From positions 151,428-215,427 of the forward strand of contig NZ_JAOQJE010000005.1 of NCBI RefSeq assembly GCF_025567315.1: 64,000 bases of DNA. Reading direction: 5' to 3'. Of this stretch, positions 17,428 through 25,674 are shown one piece after another (the first letter of the stretch is position 1; each line of letters begins with the position of its first letter). This DNA comes from Agathobaculum ammoniilyticum (GTDB taxonomy: Bacteria > Bacillota > Clostridia > Oscillospirales > Butyricicoccaceae). Position numbers and translations under genes: made by a program. The notes under the pieces were generated by a model. The model did no database searches. It had not been told where the DNA came from and saw nothing but the letters and a program-made list of their open reading frames with translations.

Positions 17428-20400
17428 TTACTGGAACGCGCCCAGTGTATCTAGTCCGGTCAGATATGCGGATAGGTATTCGTCCGAGATCTCGGGCCAG
17501 AGGAACCCCTCCTGCTCGAGCGCGCGGATGGAGAAGCCGCTTTCGCAGGGCGTTTCGATCAGATGGCGACCGCCGGTCACGCGGGTCAGGAAGCCGTCCA
17601 GCGCGCCGTTGAACGCAGGGTCCTCGGCGGCGTGCAGCATGAATTCGTCGAACTCCCTGTCGTCCACCGCGCGAACCGGATAGCCAAGCGCGGAAATGTG
17701 CGTGAGCAGTTTGCTGACCGGCAGGTCATTGCTGTCGAAGATATGGAACACGGTGTATTCCTCCGCGCTGCCCGCCAGACGGCAGATTGCGCGGGCGACC
17801 GCGTCCACCGGAGAGAAATTGATCCAGCTGCACGCCATGGACTGCGGGCAGAGTCCGGTGCGGACGATGGACTGCAGCAGCTTGGTAAAGCCGTTGGTGG
17901 CGCGGTTCATTTGGAACTCGCCGTCCGTGATGCGCCCCTGCAGGTTGCCCACGCGCATGATCTTGGCGCGCAGGCCGTTCGCGGTTTCGAGCAGGATGAG
18001 CTTTTCGGCCGTGAATTTGCTTTCCAGGTAGTCGTTGGACAGGTCTTGCCGCACCCACAGGCGTTGCTCGCTGAGGGATACGCCGATCTCGGCCATTTCA
18101 CGCTCGATAAAGCCGCCCACGCTGAGCGTGGAGATGTGGATGAGCGCGGCGTCATGCTGTTTGCAGAACGCGATCACGTTGCGCACGCCGTCCACATTGG
18201 TCTGGCGGATGCGGTTGCCGACGCCGAAGTGGCTGACGTCCGCCGCGCAGTGGATGACCGTGTCGATCTTGACGCCGTCCGGCAGGCTGGCGATATTCTC
18301 GCGCATCAGGTCGCCGTCCACCGCGAACAGACGGTGGCCAAAGGCTTCGGCAAAGTTGTTTTCGAAATAGTAGAAAAGCGAGCCCTTGAGACGCTTTTCC
18401 GGCGTCAGGTTGTTTTTGGGGCGCACCATACAGTAGATCTTGTTATAGCCTGTAGTGAGCAGCTCGTACAGCACATGGATGCCGAGAAAGCCGGTCGCGC
18501 CGGTGAGCAGCACGGTGCCGAGCGGGTGCAGGCCTTTGCGGTAATTGCGGTTGCGGCAAAGCGCGTCGCGCAGGAGAGCTGCTTCCTGCTGGGTGCAGGG
18601 CAGGCTGCCCGCTTCCGAAAGGACAGGCTCGGGCAGGTCGCCGCCGTCTAGATCGCAGCACTGTACCAGATCGCGCACGGTGGGATGGTCAAACACCCGG
18701 CCGTATTCCAGCTCGAAGCCCTCATGCTTGGCCAGCAGCACGATCTGTGCCGCCTGCAGCGAGGTGCCGCCCAAATCGAAGAAGCTGTCGGTCGCGCCGA
18801 TCTCTTCTTCGGGCAGGTTCAGCACCTGCGAAAAGATGCGGCACATGGTCCGCTCACGCGCGTTGCGCGGCGGGATGTAGGTGCGCTCCACATGGATCGC
18901 CTGATTGGCCAGCGCACGCTTGTCGATCTTGCCGTTTGAGGTATGCGGCAGATCGGGCAGATACACGAACAGGTCGGGTACCATGTAGCGTGTCAGGAAG
19001 CCGCCGGCGTATTGCTTCAGCTCGTCCACATCGCAGGGTTCGGCGGCGGAGTAGAAGCAGCAGAGGTGCTCCCGCCCGTCGATCGTGCGGACGAGCGCGG
19101 CGCACTGGCGGATGCAGGGGAAGGACTCGATGCAGCGCTCGACCTCCTTCAGCTCGATGCGCAGCCCGCGCAGCTTGACCTGTTCGTCGTTGCGGCCGCA
19201 GTAGGCGAGGCTGCCGTTGGGCAGGGCATAGCCATAGTCGCCGGTGAGGTATACCCGATCGTTGATCGGACCGTCGCGCAGCTCGATGAAGCGTTCCGCG
19301 GTCAGGTCGGGACGGCCGAGATAGCCGCGCGCCACGCCGTAGCCCGCCACGGCGATCTCGCCGGTTGCGCCGGGCGGTACGATGCGGCGGTCCTTATCCA
19401 GCAGGTAGATGCGCGCCCCGGCGATGGTCGAGCCGATGGTGATACGCTCCCGAATGCGGCCGACCGTCGCGCCGATGGTGATTTCGGTCGGGCCGTAGCC
19501 GTTATACAGGCGCGCGGGGGTGGCCCTGTGCAGCGCGTCCAGCAGGGGCTGGGTAAAGGCCTCGCCGGCCGCGAGCACGATATCCACGCTGCGCATGGCC
19601 TCGCGGAACGAGGGCTCCTCCAGATAGGCGAGCAGGCGGGAGGGCGTGCAGTGCAGGATGTTGGCGCCGTTCTCCGTTATGTACTGCGCGAGCGCATCCG
19701 GATTGTTCATCCCCTCCTCGTCCGCGAATACGACGGGTATGCCGTTGAGCAGGGTGGAGAACAGCTCGAACATGGAAATATCAAAGCAGACCGAGCCGAC
19801 CGCCACGATGCCTTTGCCGTTCGCGCAGATATCGCGGTTGAATTCATTGTTGTCCGGCTGCATGAAGTTGACGATGCCGCGGTGCTCGATCATGACGCCC
19901 TTGGGCTTGCCGGTCGTACCCGAGGTATAGATGATATAGCACAGCCAGTCTTGGCCGACCGCGGGCAGCGGTGCGTCCGGCTGCTGCGGCGGGTCAAACA
20001 GCGGGCTGGGCGCAATAACCGGACAGCCGGCGCCCGTGATGTCCGCCTCCGTGACCAGCAGGCCGGCCTTACTGTCCGACAGGATAAAGCGGATGCGTTC
20101 TTCGGGATAGGAGCAGTCGATCGGCACATAGGCCGCGCCCGCCTTGAGAATACCCAGCAGCATCACGGGCAGCGCAGTGGTGCGCGGCAGCAGGAACGCC
20201 ACATAGGACTGCGGCTGCACACCGGCGGCGATCAGGTTGCGCGCGACACGGTCAGAGGCCTCGTCCAGCTCGCGGAAGGTGTAGCTGGGGCCTTTGCCGG
20301 ACAGGGCGCGCCGGTCCGGATGAAGCGCCGCCTGCGCGCGGAAGCGGGTGATGATGGTATCGTTCGGGTCAACCGGCAGCACTGGACCGGAGAGCAGCGC

Positions 20401-21693
20401 GCGCTGGCAGAATTTGTCCTCGTCGGTCAGCAGCTCGATGGAGCGGCAGGGCAGGGTGCAGTCCCCCATGCCTTGATCGAGAATGGCGCGCAGCATTTGC
20501 GCGATCTGTGTGATCTCATGCGGTGTGTAATAAGAGGCGCGGTAGTCGAGCCGGAATTGGTAATCGCCCATGCCGCTCCAGTCAAGGACGTGCAGGGTGA
20601 GCAGGTTGGTCATAGCGCCGCCGAAGTGCATCGCGCACCGCACGGGAAGCCCGTGCAGCGGCAGGGTAAAGTTTTGGTAGGATAGAGTAAAGTGCGACAG
20701 CGCGCCCGCCATGCCCGTGCGGGACAGGTCGCCCATGATTTCGGACAGGCCGTAGCCCTTGTGTGCCGCCGCCAGCCGGTTCTGCGCCTGCACCTCCTGA
20801 CACAGCGCGGCAAAGCTGGCGTCCGGCGCGATATGCAGGCGCACTGGAACCGCGAGCGTGTACATGCCCGCGGCATTACGGTCTTCATCCGTGCCGCGGT
20901 TGAGGCGGGGGGTGATGATGACGACATCCTCCGTACCCAGCATGCGCGACAGATAGACCGCATACGCGGCGAAAAATATGCAGTATGGCGTAACGTTCTG
21001 CTGCGCGGCAAAGGCGCGCAACCGGTCGGAGCGTTCCTTCCCGACCGTGTGCGACGACCACACGAGCCGGTGGCCGGACTGGTCGGGCATGGGATGGGGC
21101 AGTCGGCCGGTCTCGGCCCCGCTGAGGTAATCCTGCCAGAAGCCGCGGTCTGCCAAGCGCTCCTCTTCCACATCCGCGCCGGCCGCCGCCGCGCGGGACA
21201 GGAAGGAGACGAACGGCTGGGGATCCTCGCCAGCGCAAATCGCCAGCAGGCGGCTGTACACAGCCGCCATGGCGTAACTGTCCGCCACAATATGGTGTAC
21301 GCGCAGCAGCAGCGCGGTTTTGCCGGGCAGGGTGTAGATGACCGCGTTGAACAGCGCGCTGTCGTACAGGTCAAAGCAGTAGCGCGACTGCTCATTGAAT
21401 ACGGCGGTAAGCTCCTCCTCGCCGGAAAGTGGGATCACGCGGCAGGCGAAAGGCGTGTAGCCCGCGTCGTACTGTAGCGGCCCGTCCTTGCCGCGCGTCA
21501 CGCGGAGGCGGAGGGTTTCGGTCGTCTGCACCAGGCGGTTGAGCGCGCGGTCAAGCTGCGCGGGGGCGGGGGCGTTGTCAAAGGTCAGCAGTACGGATTC
21601 GGTATACAGCGCCTTGTCCGGACAGCTTTCGCTTGCAAGCCAGATCTGATGCTGCGGTCGGGTCAATGGGATGCGGTTGTGGTGGATGTCCAT
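17428..21693 (-). CDS. Single-module nonribosomal peptide synthetase, C-A-T-reductase
   Basis: 1421 aa from ATG 21693 (GGAG upstream, clear of the STAS gene; a start at 21801 would overlap it). Condensation domain about 5-440 with HHIVADS at about 134 (consensus HHxxxDG). Adenylation domain about 475-940 with YTSGTTGKPKG at about 589 and NGYGPTE. Carrier domain with LGGTS at about 974. Thioester reductase about 1060-1410 with GATGFLG and YLESK (the YxxxK pair). Release by NAD(P)H reduction gives an aldehyde or alcohol. One module with an N-terminal C domain implies joining an acyl or aminoacyl donor made elsewhere to one amino acid. The A-domain keeps the amino-group Asp (FDISMFE), so an alpha-amino acid is expected. 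No 4'-phosphopantetheinyl transferase, transporter or second module is nearby. Confidence 0.93.
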   Translation of the reverse strand: MDIHHNRIPLTRPQHQIWLASESCPDKALYTESVLLTFDNAPAPAQLDRALNRLVQTTETLRLRVTRGKDGPLQYDAGYTPFACRVIPLSGEEELTAVFNEQSRYCFDLYDSALFNAVIYTLPGKTALLLRVHHIVADSYAMAAVYSRLLAICAGEDPQPFVSFLSRAAAAGADVEEERLADRGFWQDYLSGAETGRLPHPMPDQSGHRLVWSSHTVGKERSDRLRAFAAQQNVTPYCIFFAAYAVYLSRMLGTEDVVIITPRLNRGTDEDRNAAGMYTLAVPVRLHIAPDASFAALCQEVQAQNRLAAAHKGYGLSEIMGDLSRTGMAGALSHFTLSYQNFTLPLHGLPVRCAMHFGGAMTNLLTLHVLDWSGMGDYQFRLDYRASYYTPHEITQIAQMLRAILDQGMGDCTLPCRSIELLTDEDKFCQRALLSGPVLPVDPNDTIITRFRAQAALHPDRRALSGKGPSYTFRELDEASDRVARNLIAAGVQPQSYVAFLLPRTTALPVMLLGILKAGAAYVPIDCSYPEERIRFILSDSKAGLLVTEADITGAGCPVIAPSPLFDPPQQPDAPLPAVGQDWLCYIIYTSGTTGKPKGVMIEHRGIVNFMQPDNNEFNRDICANGKGIVAVGSVCFDISMFELFSTLLNGIPVVFADEEGMNNPDALAQYITENGANILHCTPSRLLAYLEEPSFREAMRSVDIVLAAGEAFTQPLLDALHRATPARLYNGYGPTEITIGATVGRIRERITIGSTIAGARIYLLDKDRRIVPPGATGEIAVAGYGVARGYLGRPDLTAERFIELRDGPINDRVYLTGDYGYALPNGSLAYCGRNDEQVKLRGLRIELKEVERCIESFPCIRQCAALVRTIDGREHLCCFYSAAEPCDVDELKQYAGGFLTRYMVPDLFVYLPDLPHTSNGKIDKRALANQAIHVERTYIPPRNARERTMCRIFSQVLNLPEEEIGATDSFFDLGGTSLQAAQIVLLAKHEGFELEYGRVFDHPTVRDLVQCCDLDGGDLPEPVLSEAGSLPCTQQEAALLRDALCRNRNYRKGLHPLGTVLLTGATGFLGIHVLYELLTTGYNKIYCMVRPKNNLTPEKRLKGSLFYYFENNFAEAFGHRLFAVDGDLMRENIASLPDGVKIDTVIHCAADVSHFGVGNRIRQTNVDGVRNVIAFCKQHDAALIHISTLSVGGFIEREMAEIGVSLSEQRLWVRQDLSNDYLESKFTAEKLILLETANGLRAKIMRVGNLQGRITDGEFQMNRATNGFTKLLQSIVRTGLCPQSMACSWINFSPVDAVARAICRLAGSAEEYTVFHIFDSNDLPVSKLLTHISALGYPVRAVDDREFDEFMLHAAEDPAFNGALDGFLTRVTGGRHLIETPCESGFSIRALEQEGFLWPEISDEYLSAYLTGLDTLGAFQ

Positions 21694-21787
21694 AGATGCC
21701 AAATCTCCAATCTTTCGATACTCGGATAGCGGAACGGCTGTCCGTAGATGCAGACAGCCGCCAGTAAGCCCGACAGCATGCGTGCTG

Positions 21788-22093
21788 TCAGGCGGATTCA
21801 ATTGTCAGGATATCGGAAAAGCCGGTCATATCGAACACCTCCATGATCTCGTCCGAAACATGGCGCAGGGTCATCGTCTGGCCGCCCGCGGCGACCGCCT
21901 TCTGTCCGGTGAGCAGGGAGCGCAGTCCAGCGCTGCTGACGTAGGCCAGCTCGGAAAAGTCCAGCAGGATGCTCTTGCCGGTCTTGATCTCACCGAGCAG
22001 GGTATCCTGGAAATCCGGAGCGGTGGTGGTGTCCAGGCGCCCATTCAGCTTGAGGACGGTCTGGCCGTTTTCGGTGCTTTTGCTGATGTTCAT
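21788..22093 (-). CDS. STAS-domain anti-anti-sigma factor (RsbV/SpoIIAA-like)
   Basis: 101 aa from ATG 22093, set by AAAAGGAG upstream; the longer frame to 22351 is not supported. It is a single STAS domain with the phosphorylation site in YVSSAGLRSLL (Ser53/Ser54). When dephosphorylated by the SpoIIE phosphatase (15923-17398) it should bind the RsbW-like kinase (15516-15926) and free the target. Its placement directly before the NRPS gene implies that the peptide and the switch are co-expressed. Confidence 0.93.
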   Translation of the reverse strand: MNISKSTENGQTVLKLNGRLDTTTAPDFQDTLLGEIKTGKSILLDFSELAYVSSAGLRSLLTGQKAVAAGGQTMTLRHVSDEIMEVFDMTGFSDILTIESA

Positions 22094-22125
22094 AATGATA
22101 TAACTCCTTTTCCAAATGGTATCTG

Positions 22126-22572
22126 TCAGGGATGGGGGCGGCCTGCCCGCAGCCGGTAGGCGGCAAGCGCCCGTTGGATCAGCAGGTAATTTTGCTTGCT
22201 TACGGGGAGCGCTGCGCCGCCGGACAGGGTGATCCGGTACCGGCGCAGTCCGGCGACATAGGGCAGGTGTACCAGATAGCTCCGGTGGCAGCGCAGAAAA
22301 TCGCAGCTGGAAAGCCGCTGCTCCAGCGCGGAAAGATGTCCCCTGCCGCAATAGGTGCTGCCGTCTGCGGTATGGATATGCAGCTCGTGGTCGAACACCT
22401 CCGCGTACACGATCTGTTCGACAGGAAGCACCTGCGCTTCACCGCAGCTGCGCAGCGTGATGGTGCGGGCTGCTTTCCGCGGGGATGGCCGCCCACCGCG
22501 CTGCCGGACAGGCGAGTTGGCATGCATGCACAACGGAACGGGCGAGCCGCGGACCGCGGCGGGGATATCCAT
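22126..22572 (-). CDS. LytTR-domain DNA-binding protein without receiver
   Basis: 148 aa from ATG 22572, fixed by AAAGGAGG; the frame continues to 22638 without a site. The C-terminal two thirds are a LytTR domain (QIVYAEVFDHELHIHT, FLRCHRSYLVHL, ISL-type end strands). The N-terminal 45 residues are Arg/Pro-rich and no receiver is present, so it may act constitutively or through partners. A direct repeat lies just upstream at 22612-22631 and may be its own binding site. It precedes the STAS-NRPS-SpoIIE genes by 33 bases and may drive them. Confidence 0.85.
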   Translation of the reverse strand: MDIPAAVRGSPVPLCMHANSPVRQRGGRPSPRKAARTITLRSCGEAQVLPVEQIVYAEVFDHELHIHTADGSTYCGRGHLSALEQRLSSCDFLRCHRSYLVHLPYVAGLRRYRITLSGGAALPVSKQNYLLIQRALAAYRLRAGRPHP

Positions 22573-22598
22573 GGCGTTTACCTCCTTTGTCAGTTTAC

Positions 22599-22631
22599 AG
22601 TATACTCCGATAAGGACAACAAAAGGACAAC
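22599..22631 (-). promoter_or_regulatory. Promoter with tandem GTTGTCCTT repeats upstream of the LytTR gene
   Basis: On the - strand, GTTGTCCTT occurs twice with an 11-bp period (plus-strand AAGGACAAC at 22612-22620 and 22623-22631), followed by a TATACT -10-like box (22599-22604) and then the gene's ribosome binding site. LytTR proteins bind tandem GTT-containing direct repeats about one helical turn apart, so this is a plausible activator site covering the -35 position. That these bases are bound is inference. Confidence 0.5.
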
Positions 22632-22638
22632 GGGCCAA

Positions 22639-23421
22639 TCACAGGCCTTCCATTTTGCCTACGGAAAATTCCGCCCAGCTATAGCTCGGCAGATAGTTGT
22701 GGCGGTAGCTGTTGACCGCCTGCGGCTCCCCATCGAGAAAGCGGTAGCTGTCGCAGTCGAACTCGTCGGCGCGGACAGAGATGCTGTTGTGGCTTTTGAC
22801 CAGGATATGCTCGATGCCGGCCTGCCTGAGCGTGCTGCGCAGGTCGTGTACAATGGTCTGGAAATAGTTTTTGCGCGCGATATTGTAAACGCCGTCCTCC
22901 CACAGCAGGCTGCACGCCTCCCGTGTGGTCAGCCCCGCGCCGCGGCGGTCGATCAGGCAGGCGAACAGTTCCTTGGCCTTGGCGCGGCTGAATGCGAGGG
23001 GGGCGCCGTTCACCCATACCTCAAACCCGCCGAAGGTCTGCACCCGTATGGCATGCGGGGCGGGGATATCGCCGTATAAAAAGGTCAGTTCCCGCTTCAG
23101 CTCGTCTGTATCCACCGGCTTGAGCAGATAGCCGCTGGCGTGCAGGGCAAAGGCGGATACCGCATATTTTTCATAGCCGGTCACGAAAATGACGTGCAGG
23201 TCAGGCTGCAGGTCCTTGAGCTGCTTGGCCAGCGCCAGCCCGCTCACATCGCCCATCTCAATATCCAGAAAAGCGGCGTCGATCGGATGGGTTTGGGCAT
23301 ACGCCAGCGCCTGTGCAGGGGAAGAAAAGCAGGCGCAGCAGCAGTCGGGGGCGGCTTCCGCCAAAGTGAGACGGAGGTCGTCCAGACACAGGGGGTCGTC
23401 GTCGATCGCTAAAAAATTCAT
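22639..23421 (-). CDS. Response regulator: receiver plus OmpR/SARP-like winged helix
   Basis: 260 aa. Receiver domain 1 to about 118 with DDD acid pocket (residues 7-9), phospho-acceptor in FLDIEMG (Asp53) and LLKPVD with the conserved Lys. It is followed by a Trans_reg_C/SARP-type winged helix (IRVQTFGGFEVWVNGAPL to the C-terminal wing), the arrangement seen in Clostridia regulators of this type. It heads the - strand genes and is divergent from another LytTR regulator at 23564. The sensor kinase at 13439 is a possible partner. Confidence 0.9.
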   Translation of the reverse strand: MNFLAIDDDPLCLDDLRLTLAEAAPDCCCACFSSPAQALAYAQTHPIDAAFLDIEMGDVSGLALAKQLKDLQPDLHVIFVTGYEKYAVSAFALHASGYLLKPVDTDELKRELTFLYGDIPAPHAIRVQTFGGFEVWVNGAPLAFSRAKAKELFACLIDRRGAGLTTREACSLLWEDGVYNIARKNYFQTIVHDLRSTLRQAGIEHILVKSHNSISVRADEFDCDSYRFLDGEPQAVNSYRHNYLPSYSWAEFSVGKMEGL

Positions 23422-23497
23422 GTGCGTTTCTCCTTGGGCATGCCGTGCGGGCGCGGAACAAGAAAAAATTCCTGTTCACGACAGAAATCGCCACTTC

Positions 23498-23518
23498 GCG
23501 TGCAAACTGTGGTAAGAT
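23498..23518 (+). promoter_or_regulatory. Extended -10 promoter with GCGTGCAAAC box
   Basis: GCGTGCAAAC (23498-23507), two bases, then TGG and TAAGAT (23513-23518) form an extended -10 promoter for the regulator starting at 23564. The same block with identical spacing occurs on the other strand before the YbjN-like gene (25616-25636). No good -35 hexamer is present at either, so the shared box may be an activator site. Confidence 0.5.
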
Positions 23519-23563
23519 AAACCCAACAGGGGGAAAACCAAAAACAGCGGGGTTGAATGCGGC

Positions 23564-24286
23564 ATGGGGAAAATGGTACGATTTGCCGTTTATACGAATG
23601 AAGAGAAGACCGCCCAAAGGGTCAGCGCGTTCCTGCGCGCCTGGGCGGAGGAAATCTGCGTCGAGCTGCAGCTCGCGATGGAAAGCGGGGCGCCCGCCGC
23701 CTTGGATGCGGACGGGTGCGCGCTGCTCCTGGTGGACAGCGCAGGGCTTGCCCGGCAGGATATTGCCTGCCTGCAGGCGGTGCGCGCGGCGTATCCGGAC
23801 TGCGGCTTGGTGTTGCTGGCTGAGGACGACCGCACGGCGATCGACGTATACCAGTGCCATCCGAACGCGCTTGTGCCTAAGCCGGTTACCTACAGCGGAC
23901 TGGACGCCGCGATGGAACGCTGCTTCAGCTTTTGGCAGAAAGGGCTGGGCTGGCTCGACCTTCCCGCGCAGCACAGGCGCGTGCATATCCCGCTGTATCA
24001 GTTGTTCTATGCCGAGGCGGCCGGACGCAGCAGCGTCCTCTACCGTGCCGGCGGAGCGCTACAGGTGAACTGCGCGCTGTCCGCGCTGGAGGAGTCGCTG
24101 CCACAGCCGCCCTTCCTGCGGGTGCAGAAAAGCTTTGTGGTGCATCTGGGGGCGGTCCGACGGGTGTCCGGCGGGGAGCTTATCATGTGCAACGACAGGG
24201 TGATATCGGTCGCGCGCGGCAGGCTCCGGCAGGTGCAGGAGGCGCTGGCCGTTTACCGGCGGGCGCGCGGCGCGGAGGAGGGATAA
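23564..24286 (+). CDS. LytTR response regulator (receiver plus LytTR)
   Basis: 240 aa. The N-terminal receiver is atypical: the acid pocket reads NEE, but a possible phospho-acceptor (LLVDSAG) and LVPKPV Lys are kept. The C-terminal half is a LytTR DNA-binding domain (VHIPLYQLFYAEA, FLRVQKSFVVHL, ISVARGR). The ribosome site is weak (GGGG 11 bases before the ATG). The next regulator starts 2 bases after its stop, so the two are co-translated. Confidence 0.85.
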   Translation: MGKMVRFAVYTNEEKTAQRVSAFLRAWAEEICVELQLAMESGAPAALDADGCALLLVDSAGLARQDIACLQAVRAAYPDCGLVLLAEDDRTAIDVYQCHPNALVPKPVTYSGLDAAMERCFSFWQKGLGWLDLPAQHRRVHIPLYQLFYAEAAGRSSVLYRAGGALQVNCALSALEESLPQPPFLRVQKSFVVHLGAVRRVSGGELIMCNDRVISVARGRLRQVQEALAVYRRARGAEEG

Positions 24287-24287
24287 C

Positions 24288-25031
24288 ATGCGGATATCGG
24301 TCGCCATATGCGACGACCTGGAAGAAGAGCGCCTGCAGATGGCGCGTCTGCTGAAAAACTACGGCCGCCGCAAGGGCGTAGCGTGGGAGATCGAGCTGTT
24401 GGAAAGCGGCGCGGCATTCCTCGACCTGTTCCGGCCGGGCCGGTGGGACATCATCCTGATGGATATTTATATGGATGGTCCGGACGGGATGGAGGCCGCC
24501 CGCCGTCTGCGCGCGCAGGACAGCGAATGCGCCCTGCTGTTCGTCACCACCAGCGTGGAGCACGGTATCGCCAGCTATGAGCTGCAGGCTTCGGACTATC
24601 TGGTCAAGCCGGTGGCCCAGCGGGATCTGGACGCGGCGCTGGACTGGTGCCTACAGGAAAAGCGGGAATATTTCCGTACGATCAACGTGCGCTCGGAATG
24701 GGACGAAATAGAAATTTTGCTGCGGGATATTTTATACATAGAGATCAGGCGGCACACTTCGTTTATCCACACCGCCGGGCGCGTAGTCCAGACCCCGCGC
24801 GGCATGAACGCGCTGGAGGAGGAGATCGCAAGCGAAAGCTTTCTGCGCTGCCACAGGAGCTTTCTGGTCAACCAGCGACACATCTTGCGCATGGAAAAAC
24901 GAGATTTTGTGATGGATAACGGCGACCTGGTGCCGATCGGCTCCTCGGACGCGGCGGCGACGCGCCGGAAATTCATGGACTGGCTGTTCCTGCGCAACTG
25001 GAAAAACGGCGGCGCGGCCGGTATGTTCTGA
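24288..25031 (+). CDS. LytTR response regulator (AgrA/LytR type)
   Basis: 247 aa, ATG after GGAGGG. A canonical receiver (CDDLEEER, IILMDIYMDGPDG with Asp, YLVKPV) is followed by a LytTR domain (ILLRDILYIEIRRHTSFIHT, FLRCHRSFLVNQRHI, VPIGSSDA). It is the best-preserved response regulator in the window and a natural partner for a GHKL kinase such as 13439-15358. A strong terminator follows it, so the two LytTR genes form their own transcription unit. Confidence 0.93.
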   Translation: MRISVAICDDLEEERLQMARLLKNYGRRKGVAWEIELLESGAAFLDLFRPGRWDIILMDIYMDGPDGMEAARRLRAQDSECALLFVTTSVEHGIASYELQASDYLVKPVAQRDLDAALDWCLQEKREYFRTINVRSEWDEIEILLRDILYIEIRRHTSFIHTAGRVVQTPRGMNALEEEIASESFLRCHRSFLVNQRHILRMEKRDFVMDNGDLVPIGSSDAAATRRKFMDWLFLRNWKNGGAAGMF

Positions 25032-25047
25032 ATGGGAAAGATAGAGG

Positions 25048-25078
25048 GGGAACGGTCCGGCAGGGCCGTTCCCTTTTT
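25048..25078 (+). terminator. Intrinsic terminator after the LytTR pair
   Basis: GGGAACGGTCC (25048-25058) and GGGCCGTTCCC (25063-25073) form an 11-bp stem with one G-U pair and a four-base loop, followed by TTTTT. It lies 17 bases after the regulator stop. This is a textbook rho-independent terminator and also separates this unit from the convergent eCIS-side genes. Confidence 0.95.
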
Positions 25079-25097
25079 CATGCCTGCGTGCGCGCGG

Positions 25098-25583
25098 TCA
25101 GTCCATCGCGCATAGCGCTTCAAAGGTGGTGCCGGAGGCGAGCAGCAGCGCGTCCCCGTGGTACTCGGCGATCTGGCCAAGGATGAACGAAAACGCGTCC
25201 AGCGCCAGCGCCGCCGCCTGCCCGGGGGCGAGCGAACGCGGCACGGTCAGGCAGTAGCGGTGGTAGAGCTGTCTGTCATCCCGCAAAGCGAAAGCGCCGA
25301 GCAGAAGATCCTGATTCCACACGGCGATGGCTTTGGCGGTCTCGGCCGCGGCCTGCGGCTGCAGCTCGCCCACCAGCGTGGTGTAGAGCTGAATCACATC
25401 AAAGCCCTGCGGGCCTGTGATGAAGTGCAGCTCGGCAAATACCAGTTCGGTGCCGTCCTCCTGCAATGGGATCAGCATGTTGACGCCGGGATGTTCGTCC
25501 AGACGGCCGTCCGGCTGGACATCAAAGCCCTGCTCGCGCAGCAGCGCTTCGAGCGCATCCATGATCTGTTTGGATCGTTCCAT
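25098..25583 (-). CDS. YbjN/secretion-chaperone-like small protein
   Basis: 161 aa, ATG after AAAGGACC. No clear catalytic motif. The pattern of an N-terminal helix (KQIMDALEALLREQGF), alternating beta strands and C-terminal helix resembles YbjN/type III secretion chaperone-fold proteins, but this is a fold-level impression only. It is transcribed alone downstream of the DUF4157 gene, in the same direction, and a second protein of the same style lies at 30820 just before the sheath. A role in keeping cargo or tail proteins soluble is inference. Confidence 0.6.
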   Translation of the reverse strand: MERSKQIMDALEALLREQGFDVQPDGRLDEHPGVNMLIPLQEDGTELVFAELHFITGPQGFDVIQLYTTLVGELQPQAAAETAKAIAVWNQDLLLGAFALRDDRQLYHRYCLTVPRSLAPGQAAALALDAFSFILGQIAEYHGDALLLASGTTFEALCAMD

Positions 25584-25615
25584 AAGTCAGGTCCTTTCGG
25601 TATGAGGGTGGTGCT

Positions 25616-25636
25616 ATTATAGCATGGTTTGCACGC
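25616..25636 (-). promoter_or_regulatory. Extended -10 promoter for the YbjN-like gene
   Basis: On the - strand: GCGTGCAAAC (25636-25627), two bases, then TGC and TATAAT (25621-25616), an extended -10. The -10 lies inside the palindrome TGCTATTATAGCA. The layout matches 23498-23518 exactly and partly matches the promoter before the DUF4157 gene (TGCTATAAT at 28822-28830). Confidence 0.6.
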
Positions 25637-25674
25637 AGGAGGGCGCGGTATCACGGGATAAGCGCCCCGCCTGC

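Noticed and set aside
18943..20685. + strand open frame of 580 codons inside the NRPS gene
   Set aside because: Antisense shadow of the adenylation domain; composition not protein-like.
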